Below are positions 25,308 through 32,388 of a stretch of 64,000 bases of DNA, in pieces. Position 1 is the stretch's first letter; every line of letters begins with the position of its first letter. Where the stretch lies: the NCBI GenBank assembly GCA_947589355.1, contig CANPZC010000007.1:1-64000 (forward strand). Direction: 5' to 3'. Under the pieces are notes generated by a model. It was not told the DNA's origin, searched no databases, and worked only from the letters and a program-made list of their open reading frames with translations. The translations under genes and the position numbers were made by a program. The DNA is from an uncultured Clostridia bacterium (lineage in GTDB: Bacteria; Bacillota; Clostridia; Oscillospirales; Ruminococcaceae).

Positions 25308-26207
25308 TTATGCTCTGAAATATCTGTGACCCTCGATTTCGGTACAGAACGTGAGCGATTCAAACCATGCAGCGGTGCTTCCGCCCGTATACTTAGGCGA
25401 GTAGAAGTAGAATGCTCCGTTAGAACCGTCTTCACCGCAAAGCGCTCTGTTCACGCAGTTTCTTGTGCTCTCCGACGGTGTTACAGAACGGTTGTAATAC
25501 TTAGTTATTGCGCCGAACTGACCGGGAGCGGTAAGCACGCCCTTTATTGTGTTGTCAAACTTATATGTGCAGGTAACTCTGTTCACTATAACGCCTGCAA
25601 CAGCCATTTTTGCCGCATCCGAGCAGCCGCCTGCTTCGCCCTCGAGCACATAGCAGAACATTTCATACTCTTCGTCGCTGCAATTAACTACCCAGCCCTT
25701 ATCGTTTACAGCCTTTTTAGGCTCGGTCTTTGCCGCGGTAGTCTGCGGTTTAGCCGTGGTAGTTACAGGCTTTGGCGTTGTAGCCGCTGTAGTAGTGGTA
25801 GTTGTGGTAGTTGTGGTAGTAGTGGTAGTAGTTGTTGTAGTGGTTGTCGTGGTGGTAGTAGCAATGCTGTCATCGGCTTCGATAAAATCATAGTTGTCAA
25901 CGGGGGCTTTCCACCAGCTTACTGTAGCTATCTTTTCGGGCTCTGCCTGCTCTGTAGCTGCTGTAGTAGGTGCCTGCGTAACTTCGGCAGTTTTTACAAC
26001 AGTGGCGGCAGGTGCGGCGGTGGGTATTTCCTCATCACCGTTTTCAAGTCCCATAATACCAACGGCGCAAATAGTAGCTATTGCAAGTGCGCCGAAGCCG
26101 AGCATAGAAGTCAGCTTTTTAGCCGTTATCTTCTTAGCCTCACAAGTTTTGTTTTCTGTTTCTTCAATAGGTTTGATACTCTGCGTTTCCGCATTATCTC
26201 GTTTCAT
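25308..26207 (-). CDS. SleB-type cell wall hydrolase with poly-threonine linker
   Basis: 299 residues. One N-terminal membrane segment (about 35-50), an SWWKAPVDNYDFIE segment near 100, an uninterrupted run of 24 threonines (about 118-141), then a Hydrolase_2/SleB-like domain (about 175-299; EMFCYVLEGEAGGCSDAAKMAVAGVIVNRV, GQFGAI, FYFYSPKYT). This family cuts spore cortex or wall peptidoglycan; the first glutamate in LEGEAG is the usual catalytic residue. The start may be the ATG at 26207 or a TTG one codon earlier. Leftward neighbour of sortase B and upstream of the SpoIID-like gene. Confidence 0.85.
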   Translation of the reverse strand: MKRDNAETQSIKPIEETENKTCEAKKITAKKLTSMLGFGALAIATICAVGIMGLENGDEEIPTAAPAATVVKTAEVTQAPTTAATEQAEPEKIATVSWWKAPVDNYDFIEADDSIATTTTTTTTTTTTTTTTTTTTTTTTAATTPKPVTTTAKPQTTAAKTEPKKAVNDKGWVVNCSDEEYEMFCYVLEGEAGGCSDAAKMAVAGVIVNRVTCTYKFDNTIKGVLTAPGQFGAITKYYNRSVTPSESTRNCVNRALCGEDGSNGAFYFYSPKYTGGSTAAWFESLTFCTEIEGHRYFRA

Positions 26208-26349
26208 CAAAAATTCGTCCTTTCCGACGTATCAAGAATACTTTTTCTTCATACGCCATGCAGTCGTCCGGCTCTCCTCTCCAAAAAGAGCCTTTCAATT
26301 TGTCACTTTCAATGCCGCGGCATTTTATATTTCTTTCGCCGTCAGCGCC

Positions 26350-27462
26350 TCAGTGTCTGTATACTTTTTTGTGTCCCCAAGCATATATCCACCTTTGCGG
26401 AAAATATATCTCTTCGTTTGGTCTGTCCTTATAGGTCTGCACAAGAGCATCGACGTCCTCGTTGGGTCTGAGTTTTCTTGCAACTACCACCCAGCGCATA
26501 TCACCTATATCGCCCGAACAGGTGGAAAGCGTTATGAACTGATCGTCCTCTTTAACGTCTATATCGCTCGAATACCACGAACGCTTCGACATTTCCTCTT
26601 TCCATTTTTCAAACGGGTGATCCTCGTCGAAATCCCTATAGCCTACATATTTGAACACATTGCCGTTATCCTGATCTTCATAGATATTGAACAAGCCGCA
26701 GTACAATATTATGTACTTCTCGTCAGATGCGGAATAAATGGTGTTGAACGTTATAAGCGGATTTGCTTTCAGAAAATCAACGCCGCCTTTATACGCTTCA
26801 AGCCTTGCAAAGAACGTTCCTGCCAGCATATTGTGACCGAATATCGTTATGTTGTCGGTCCTCACCCCGGGAACTATGGTACTTGCATAATCCATATAAA
26901 TAGTACCGCCCGAGCCGCTGTAGTTTTTCTTTATATCCCTTGTAAGATAGTAGTCGTTATCGGGGCCCTGCACCACCGGATAGTTTATTATTATCTCTCC
27001 GTTGGAATCCTTGAAAGTATCTATCGAAAGCCAGCCGCGGACGTCTTTATTGACATCTAGCAGCGGTTTCCAGCTGTCGCCCACTTCGGTGTTGGTATTT
27101 TCAAACTCTACCGAGTCGCCGCCCTGAGGAGGAACTTCGCCGCTCTGGCTGTCATCGCCGCTCGGGTGCTCGACCGACTGCGCGTTATCTCCTGTATTGC
27201 TGCTCGATGATATTGTGGGTTTCAGCGTCTGCATTTCCTCGATAAGCTCGTTCGTTTTCGCGTTTCCGTTAAGGTAATCGGAAAGGTCGCTTATCGATAT
27301 ACAGAAAACCACTATTGATGCCGCGAACACCAGCTTCCTCAGCACTTCGGAAACTCCGTCGCCCTTCCACGGGATAAAATACTTTATAAATCTTACAAAG
27401 AAATTTTCTTTTCTCTTGCCGTTTTCGTTTTTAAGCCCTGCAAGCTCATTCATCATAGACAT
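26350..27462 (-). CDS. srtB: Class B sortase
   Basis: 370 residues, with one N-terminal membrane anchor (about 42-60) and a Ser/Gly/Gln-rich linker to 120. The sortase domain runs from about 135: NYPVVQGPDNDYYL, GTIYMDYAS, TIFGHNM with the catalytic histidine, FITLSTCSG with the catalytic cysteine and VVVARKLR with the arginine. The TLSTC and helix insertion are class B features. Sortases attach exported proteins to peptidoglycan. No substrate with a matching sorting signal was recognised in the window. GAGGTGA precedes the start, which overlaps the CinA-like gene by 17 bases. Confidence 0.92.
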   Translation of the reverse strand: MSMMNELAGLKNENGKRKENFFVRFIKYFIPWKGDGVSEVLRKLVFAASIVVFCISISDLSDYLNGNAKTNELIEEMQTLKPTISSSSNTGDNAQSVEHPSGDDSQSGEVPPQGGDSVEFENTNTEVGDSWKPLLDVNKDVRGWLSIDTFKDSNGEIIINYPVVQGPDNDYYLTRDIKKNYSGSGGTIYMDYASTIVPGVRTDNITIFGHNMLAGTFFARLEAYKGGVDFLKANPLITFNTIYSASDEKYIILYCGLFNIYEDQDNGNVFKYVGYRDFDEDHPFEKWKEEMSKRSWYSSDIDVKEDDQFITLSTCSGDIGDMRWVVVARKLRPNEDVDALVQTYKDRPNEEIYFPQRWIYAWGHKKVYRH

Positions 27463-28009
27463 TACCGATCACCTCTTTCATATCGTGACCTACAAGCTCC
27501 ATCACCATGCACAGCGCACGCGTGACTGACTCTTTACGGATATTTTCTCTCGTCGGTGTTATGCTGCCGTCATACAGCGCTAAGTTTCTGACTATCTCTT
27601 TAACGCCGTCTGTGACTGCCACATATACCGTACCGGCTCTCTTGCCGTCCTCGTCCGGCAGAGGCCCTGCTATACCCGTTATGCCCACTCCGATAAAAGA
27701 GCCGCTCTTTTTCTTTATCGCCTGCGCCATTGCGCTTGCCGTCTGTTCGGAATAGACGCCGTACTTTTTAATAATACTGCCGTCCACGCCGAGGTATTCG
27801 ACTTTGGCTCTTTCAGAATAACTGCACACACCCAGCCAGAATATCTTCGATGATCCCGGCACTGATGTGATCGCTGAGCTGAGAAGTCCGCCCGTACAGC
27901 TTTCGGCTGTAGATATGGTTATCCCCTGCTCACATAAATATTTTACTACAAAACAGGTCACTCTGTCAAGTCTTTCTGTAACCACTTTGTCACTTTTATC
28001 AATTTTCAC
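27446..28009 (-). CDS. CinA C-terminal domain protein (nicotinamide-nucleotide amidase)
   Basis: 187 residues, only the C-terminal CinA (PncC-type) domain. Converts nicotinamide mononucleotide to nicotinate mononucleotide plus ammonia. Seen: STAESCTGGLLSSAITSVPGSS with the catalytic serine region, VCSYSERAKVEYLGV and GVGITGIAGPLPD. The N-terminal ADP-ribose pyrophosphatase domain of full CinA is absent, as in E. coli PncC. First gene of the overlapping cinA-sortase unit. Confidence 0.9.
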   Translation of the reverse strand: MKIDKSDKVVTERLDRVTCFVVKYLCEQGITISTAESCTGGLLSSAITSVPGSSKIFWLGVCSYSERAKVEYLGVDGSIIKKYGVYSEQTASAMAQAIKKKSGSFIGVGITGIAGPLPDEDGKRAGTVYVAVTDGVKEIVRNLALYDGSITPTRENIRKESVTRALCMVMELVGHDMKEVIGNVYDE

Positions 28010-28103
28010 AATTTCACGACCCTATTTTTACATACTTTCTCTATACTTTTTGCGTTGTTTATGAACATTTTGTGAACACATATTACGAGTTTAACAATAC
28101 TTT

Positions 28104-28131
28104 TGTAATTGAAATGTTACCGATTCGTAAT
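28104..28131 (+). promoter_or_regulatory. WalR/PhoP-like direct repeats
   Basis: Three hexamers in direct repeat, TGTAAT, TGTTAC and CGTAAT, separated by exactly five bases each (11-base period). This fits the TGTWAH-N5-TGTWAH box of WalR-type OmpR-family regulators; PhoP boxes look similar on the other strand. It lies 95 bases upstream of the CinA-sortase start, in a gap with thiI. By consensus only. Confidence 0.4.
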
Positions 28132-28181
28132 CTTTAGCGGCTGAAAACGGGTATTTGGGGGTTTCAAAAAATCACATCATG

Positions 28182-29357
28182 TTAATTTTTATATATAGTA
28201 TAACGCTTATGTTCTGCCACTGCCTGCTGTATCATAGGTTCAAAGTCAAAGCCGCTCTGCGCGTTCAGAACATCTTGCAGCACGGGTTTTGTCTTTGGGT
28301 GCTTTGGCGTGAACACGGTGCAGCAGTCTTCATACGGTTCTATAGACGTTTCAAACGTACCTATCTTACGCGATATAGCGACTATCTCAGACTTATCCAT
28401 ACCTATCAGCGGTCTGAACACGGGCATACGGCAGGCGTTGTCGGTACACACCATTGCAGCCATTGTCTGGCTTGCCACCTGCCCGAGGCTCTCGCCGGTA
28501 ATAAGGCAGCTTATGCCGTCGCTCTCGCAGATGCGCTGGGCTATCTCCATCATCAGTCGGCGCATAATTATCGTGAAAAACTCTTCGGGCATATGGTCGC
28601 GTATAGCTTCTTGTATCGCCGAAAAATTCACACAGTGGAAGTTTATCGCGCCGCAGTAGCCCGTCATTATCTCCGCGAGCTTTTCAACTTTCATTCTTGC
28701 CCTTTCAGAAGTATACGGCGGAGATTCAAAATGCACCGCGGAAACTATAACGCCGCGTTTTGCCATCATATAGCCTGCCACGGGTGAATCTATACCGCCC
28801 GAAAGCAGCAGCATAGCCCTGCCCGAAGTGCCTACAGGTATGCCTCCTGCGCCGTCCTCCGCTCCTGCGTGTATATAGGCTGCCTCACGTATTTCAATAT
28901 TGACAATTAAATCGGGTTCATGCAGATCTACCGTAAGATGCGGAAATTTTTCACATATATAGCCGCCCAGCGCAGCGCATATCTCGGGCGAACCCATAGG
29001 GTACGACTTATCGGAACGCTTAGATGCGACCTTAAAAGTCTTTACCGCCATAAGCTTGTCTTCAAGATACTCTACAGCCGTTTGCTCTATTTTGCCAAAA
29101 TCGGCTTTATCGACTTCAACCGCCCTTGCCAGCTTTACGATGCCGAAAATTTTGCGCACCCTGTCCAGCACCTCGTCAACGTCTATATCGTCGTCAACGG
29201 GTCTTATATACAGCGTTGACTGCGCCTTGCTGTACTCAAACTTCCCCAGAGTTTTCAGCCGCCTGCGAACATTGCGTTCAAGCGTATCTTCAAAGGTGCT
29301 GCGGTTGAGCCCCTTTAATACTATCTCACCGAATTTGCCAAGAATTATCTCTTTCAT
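28182..29357 (-). CDS. thiI: tRNA 4-thiouridine synthase
   Basis: 391 residues. Activates U8 of tRNA and transfers sulfur; also supports thiazole synthesis in many bacteria. Domains: ferredoxin-like N-terminus, THUMP (about 60-165), then the PP-loop ATPase with LLLSGGIDSPVAGYMM. Cysteine in MVCTDNACRMPVFRPLIG. There is no C-terminal rhodanese domain, the usual Firmicutes form, which takes sulfur directly from a cysteine desulfurase; that partner is the next gene upstream, 19 bases away. Confidence 0.95.
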   Translation of the reverse strand: MKEIILGKFGEIVLKGLNRSTFEDTLERNVRRRLKTLGKFEYSKAQSTLYIRPVDDDIDVDEVLDRVRKIFGIVKLARAVEVDKADFGKIEQTAVEYLEDKLMAVKTFKVASKRSDKSYPMGSPEICAALGGYICEKFPHLTVDLHEPDLIVNIEIREAAYIHAGAEDGAGGIPVGTSGRAMLLLSGGIDSPVAGYMMAKRGVIVSAVHFESPPYTSERARMKVEKLAEIMTGYCGAINFHCVNFSAIQEAIRDHMPEEFFTIIMRRLMMEIAQRICESDGISCLITGESLGQVASQTMAAMVCTDNACRMPVFRPLIGMDKSEIVAISRKIGTFETSIEPYEDCCTVFTPKHPKTKPVLQDVLNAQSGFDFEPMIQQAVAEHKRYTIYKN

Positions 29358-29376
29358 TTACATCTTGTCCTTTATG

Positions 29377-30513
29377 TTATTTACGCTTTTTCCCTGTAGA
29401 TGCCAGCGCACGCGCCTGCTGAAGCGTTTGTACGAATTGCTCAACTTCCTGTGGTGTGGTATCGCACGAAAAGCTTACACGCAGCGTTGAATCTGCAACA
29501 TTATCGGGTATGCCCAACGCTTTCAGGACCGAGCTTTTCTTGCCCTTGCTGCACGCCGAGCCGCTTGAAACACATATGCCCCTCTCGCTCATAAAGTTAA
29601 GCAGCGTTTCAGATTTATACCCCACCATGGCTATCGAGCATATATACGGCAGCGCGCCTGCCCTTGAATTTATGACTATATCGTCTGCTATACTATTATA
29701 TAATGTATCTCTCAGCGCGCAGGCGTTTTCATAGCGCTGATTTATACTGCCGCTCAGCTTTTTAACAGCCGCCGCAAATCCTGCAATGGCAGGTATGTTT
29801 TCTGTACCCGAACGTTTGCCGCCCTCCTGACCGCCGCCCTGCATAAACGTTGTGATGTTTACGCCTTTTTTGATGTACAGCGCGCCCACGCCCTTTGGCG
29901 CATACACCTTGTGACCGCTCACCGAAATGAGGTCTGCGCACAGGGTGTTTACTTTTATCGGCAGTTTCATAAAGCCTTGCACCGCATCGCAGTGTGTTAT
30001 GCAGTCGGGGTATTTGCGCTTTATTGCCGCAAAGCTTTCAGCCACGGGCAGAACATATCCCGTTTCGTTGTTCACCAGCATACAGCTTACAAGGCAGGTC
30101 TTGTCGTCTACTGCGTTTACTATGCTTTCGGCTGTTATCTCGCCGTTTTCGTCGGGCGATACCCACACTATCTCCGCCCCCAGCTTTTCAAGAGCTTTCA
30201 CCGCCTCTTTGACAGAGGGGTGCTCAACTGTTGTGGTAACTACCCTTGGCTTGCGTTTTATGCGGTTCTCAGCCGCGCCTTTGATCGCCCAGTTGTTGCT
30301 CTCCGTCGCGCCCGAAGTGAAGAAAATGCATTTTTCATCAGTTGACAAAGCCTTTGCAATTGTACCGCGTGCATCGGCGAGTATCTTTTCCGCCTGCGTG
30401 CCGACAAAGTGCCTGCTTGATGGGTTGCCGAAATTATCTGTAAGCGCCGCCACGGCAGCTTTTACGGCTTCTTTGCAGGGTTTTGTGGTCGCCGCATTAT
30501 CTAAGTATATCAT
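29377..30513 (-). CDS. Cysteine desulfurase (NifS/IscS-like)
   Basis: 378 residues. A pyridoxal-phosphate enzyme that removes sulfur from cysteine. Seen: MIYLDNAATTKP, TSGATESNNWAIKG, HCDAVQGFMKLPI, VSGHKVYAPKGVGAL with the cofactor lysine and SSGSACSKGKKS with the sulfur-carrying cysteine on a short loop. The operon with thiI suggests it is the sulfur donor for tRNA thiolation, as YrvO or NifZ are in Bacillus. Its promoter lies within a sequence duplicated in the neighbouring toxin modules. Confidence 0.93.
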   Translation of the reverse strand: MIYLDNAATTKPCKEAVKAAVAALTDNFGNPSSRHFVGTQAEKILADARGTIAKALSTDEKCIFFTSGATESNNWAIKGAAENRIKRKPRVVTTTVEHPSVKEAVKALEKLGAEIVWVSPDENGEITAESIVNAVDDKTCLVSCMLVNNETGYVLPVAESFAAIKRKYPDCITHCDAVQGFMKLPIKVNTLCADLISVSGHKVYAPKGVGALYIKKGVNITTFMQGGGQEGGKRSGTENIPAIAGFAAAVKKLSGSINQRYENACALRDTLYNSIADDIVINSRAGALPYICSIAMVGYKSETLLNFMSERGICVSSGSACSKGKKSSVLKALGIPDNVADSTLRVSFSCDTTPQEVEQFVQTLQQARALASTGKKRK

Positions 30514-30552
30514 AAAAGTTCTTCTTTCGTTTATGTTGTTGCATACATATTT

Positions 30553-30582
30553 ATTATATCATATTGTATCCGCTGCTGTCAA
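30553..30582 (-). promoter_or_regulatory. Promoter of the cysteine desulfurase-thiI operon
   Basis: TTGACA (30577-30582) and TATAAT (30553-30558) on the minus strand, 18 bp spacer. It is almost identical to the promoter at 30883-30912 that drives the first toxin gene. Confidence 0.8.
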
Positions 30583-30594
30583 GAAAATAAACCC

Positions 30595-30623
30595 TTGACA
30601 AACGCGCGGTTAGGGTGTATAAT
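30595..30623 (+). promoter_or_regulatory. Promoter of antitoxin RNA 1
   Basis: TTGACA (30595-30600) and TATAAT (30618-30623), 17 bp spacer, followed by no protein gene on this strand. Confidence 0.8.
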
Positions 30624-30630
30624 ATATATA

Positions 30631-30726
30631 GAAAAAGGAGTACCGGCTAGTACGATAGCGGCTATCTCCACATCTATAATGTTATTAAAAAATAACCGTT
30701 AGATTGTCGAGCTGCGGTTATTTTTT
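30631..30726 (+). ncRNA. Candidate type I antitoxin RNA 1
   Basis: About 96 bases from the promoter to a terminator with AAAAAATAACCG/CGGTTATTTTTT arms (30687-30726). The 5' end forms a hairpin with GGAG/CTCC and CCG-CTA/TAG-CGG pairing (30637-30669). Its 3' terminator is shared, on the opposite strand, with the end of the toxin mRNA, so the two convergent RNAs overlap by at least 40 bases, as in Fst/par systems. Assignment as antitoxin is inferred from this layout. Confidence 0.6.
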
Positions 30727-30798
30727 ATGTATGTTCTTAATAATCTCGTTTATCAATGCGAGAATTATTATAAGCAATATCGCCGTGGCAATATCCAT
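30718..30798 (-). CDS. Fst/Ldr-like type I toxin peptide 1
   Basis: 26 residues from the ATG at 30798 (28 from 30804): an acidic start MDIAT, one hydrophobic helix of about 14 residues, then the polar tail INEIIKNIHKK. GGGGGTGAT lies six bases before the chosen ATG. The stop codon lies in the bidirectional terminator. Size, single membrane helix and charged tail are those of Fst/Ldr-family membrane toxins. The second peptide at 31045-31143 shares the tail INEIIKNI although the rest differs. Below the size of routine gene calls. Confidence 0.65.
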   Translation of the reverse strand: MDIATAILLIIILALINEIIKNIHKK

Positions 30799-30882
30799 AT
30801 ACATCACCCCCAATCTTCCTCGGACGGAGGAGAAATGGGAGAATAGCCGCTACCGTTTTTCGTACCTAGCCGGTACAAGTAT

Positions 30883-30912
30883 ATTATATCATATTTTGTC
30901 CGCTGCTGTCAA
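30883..30912 (-). promoter_or_regulatory. Promoter of toxin mRNA 1
   Basis: TTGACA (30907-30912) and TATAAT (30883-30888) on the minus strand, 18 bp spacer. The 5' UTR of about 75 bases carries TACCGGCTAGGTACG and TAGCGGCTATTCTCC, matching the 5' end of antitoxin RNA 1. Confidence 0.75.
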
Positions 30913-30924
30913 GAAAATAAACCC

Positions 30925-30953
30925 TTGACAAACGCGCGGTTAGGGTGTATAAT
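30925..30953 (+). promoter_or_regulatory. Promoter of antitoxin RNA 2
   Basis: TTGACA (30925-30930) and TATAAT (30948-30953), 17 bp spacer; same sequence as the promoter of RNA 1. Confidence 0.8.
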
Positions 30954-30960
30954 ATATATA

Positions 30961-31051
30961 GAAAAAGGAGTACCGGCTTAGACTAAGCGGTTGTCTCCCA
31001 TTTATACGATCAAAAATAATCGCAATGCTTTAGGGGGCTTGCGGTTATTTT
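30961..31051 (+). ncRNA. Candidate type I antitoxin RNA 2
   Basis: About 90 bases ending in a terminator with AAAATAA-CGCAA/TTGCG-TTATTTT arms (31012-31051). The 5' hairpin is kept but with changed pairs: CTTAG/CTAAG replaces the CTA/TAG of RNA 1 inside the same CCG/CGG and GGAG/CTCC frame. Convergent with and overlapping toxin gene 2. Confidence 0.6.
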
Positions 31052-31143
31052 CTTATGTTCTTTATAATCTCGTTGATGATCGCAAAGAGCACCACGAAGA
31101 CCAAGGAAAGAACTATAGCCAGAATTACATAAAGCACTTCCAT
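31045..31143 (-). CDS. Fst/Ldr-like type I toxin peptide 2
   Basis: 32 residues: MEVLYV, a hydrophobic helix (about residues 4-23) and the polar tail INEIIKNIRK. GGGAGGGG lies before the ATG. Its stop is in the shared terminator. Membrane-active toxin by analogy with Fst-type peptides; toxicity is not shown by sequence. The tail shared with peptide 1 argues that both are real and selected. Confidence 0.7.
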   Translation of the reverse strand: MEVLYVILAIVLSLVFVVLFAIINEIIKNIRK

Positions 31144-31247
31144 GCTATCCCCTCCCTTCCTATGTAGTCGGTCTGCATATGTAAACCGCGACGCTAGGGT
31201 GTGAGGAAAAACAACCGCTCCGAATAGTCCAGTTTCGGTACAAGTAT

Positions 31248-31276
31248 ATTATATCACACTTACGCTCACATTGCAA
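31248..31276 (-). promoter_or_regulatory. Promoter of toxin mRNA 2
   Basis: TTGCAA (31271-31276) and TATAAT (31248-31253) on the minus strand, 17 bp spacer. The 5' UTR of about 95 bases begins TTGTACCGAAA and can fold with TTCGG. Confidence 0.65.
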
Positions 31277-31280
31277 GCAC

Positions 31281-31319
31281 AAAAATCCCCTTGACATCGC
31301 TGCCAAGGGGTAATTTTTT
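31281..31319. terminator. Terminator after the transporter cluster
   Basis: CCCCTTG/CAAGGGG stem with flanking A and T runs on both strands; ends the leftward ten-gene cluster. Confidence 0.8.
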
Positions 31320-31326
31320 GATCACA

Positions 31327-32376
31327 TCAGCCGACGAGACCTGAACGTTCAACGCCTTCGATGAAGTATTTCTGCAAGAAGATATACATTACAAGTATAG
31401 GCGCTATCGTCAGCATACAGCCTGATTCGAGCCAGACTATCATAGATCTTATACCGGGCGACTGGTTATTGAACAGACGCGAGGTAAGTTCTGCATCGAG
31501 GTTTCTCAGCATCAGCGCTACGGTATCGTTTCTTGTGAAGAACGATGACGATACATAGTAGTCGTTCCAGTACCACACTATTGAGAACAGGAACACGGTA
31601 AGGAACGATGTTTTTGCGTTCGGCACCATTACCTTTATGAATGTCTTGAAAGGACCGCAGCCGTCGAGGTATGCGGCATCTTCCAGCTCTTTCGGCAGAC
31701 CTCTGAAGAACTGACGGAATATCAGTATGAACAGACCCGCACGTATGCCGTTTGCGAACATCGCGGGCAGATACATTGTCCAGCCGGAGTTTATAAGCGT
31801 TATAGACTCGCCGCCGTTGAAAAGCGGTATTATACCGAACAGATCGAAGAACGCATACTGCAAATACAGCGGTATGGTTATTATCTGCGGCGGAACGAGT
31901 ATCATAGCTACTACCAGCGCGAACAGAATGTTCTTGCACTTAAAGTCAAATCTTGCGAAGCCGTAGCCCGTTATCGAACAGGTTATTACCTGCAATACCG
32001 AAGCGATAAGGTTCAGCCTTATGGTATTCAGAACGGTGCTGCCATAGTTCATGATCCTATATGTATCGCGCATATTGTCAAGCGTCAGCGATTTTGGTAT
32101 CCACACAATTGAGGGGTCGCTCATCTGCTCGTTCGGTCTGAACGCGGTAGAGATCATGAAGATTATCGGATAGAGAATTACGAAGCAAAGTCCGAAGAGG
32201 ATAAGGAATCTGAATATCGGCCATACAACGCCTATCAGTTTTTTGTTACGGTTATAACGTATCTGATCGGGAGTAAGGTAGTTTTCTATTCCCTCCGCTT
32301 TCATTCTGGCGTATCTTGCCTTGCGGATCTGCTGCATCTCTTTTTCAAATTGACGCTCTTCTTTTTTAGTTGCCAC
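31327..32376 (-). CDS. Carbohydrate ABC permease, MalG type (pair 1)
   Basis: 349 residues, six membrane helices after a charged cytoplasmic start of about 45 residues. The EAA loop reads ELEDAAYLDGCGPFKTFIKVMVPNAK, the contact site for the ATPase. Imports a sugar with its partner at 32389-33480. GTG start at 32376 with GGGGGGAT upstream. Last gene of the ten-gene cluster. No ATPase of the MalK class is in the cluster. Substrate unknown. Confidence 0.9.
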   Translation of the reverse strand: MATKKEERQFEKEMQQIRKARYARMKAEGIENYLTPDQIRYNRNKKLIGVVWPIFRFLILFGLCFVILYPIIFMISTAFRPNEQMSDPSIVWIPKSLTLDNMRDTYRIMNYGSTVLNTIRLNLIASVLQVITCSITGYGFARFDFKCKNILFALVVAMILVPPQIITIPLYLQYAFFDLFGIIPLFNGGESITLINSGWTMYLPAMFANGIRAGLFILIFRQFFRGLPKELEDAAYLDGCGPFKTFIKVMVPNAKTSFLTVFLFSIVWYWNDYYVSSSFFTRNDTVALMLRNLDAELTSRLFNNQSPGIRSMIVWLESGCMLTIAPILVMYIFLQKYFIEGVERSGLVG

Positions 32377-32388
32377 CGTTATCCCCCC

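Larger units (their letters stand above)
30546..30648. repeat. Duplicated divergent-promoter segment, left copy
   Basis: About 100 bases nearly identical to 30879-30978. It holds a leftward promoter (30553-30582) and a rightward promoter (30595-30623) back to back, followed by GAAAAAGGAGTACCGGCT. Confidence 0.85.
30879..30978. repeat. Duplicated divergent-promoter segment, right copy
   Basis: Nearly identical to 30546-30648; marks a tandem duplication of about 333 bases. Confidence 0.85.

Noticed and set aside
25215-27060. Long rightward open frames opposite the SleB-like and sortase genes
   Set aside because: They run across three well-supported leftward genes, include antisense of the threonine tract, and lack start signals.
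30631-30726. T-box or other riboswitch before a gene
   Set aside because: The RNA ends at a terminator with no gene behind it on that strand; an antisense role to the facing peptide gene fits better.
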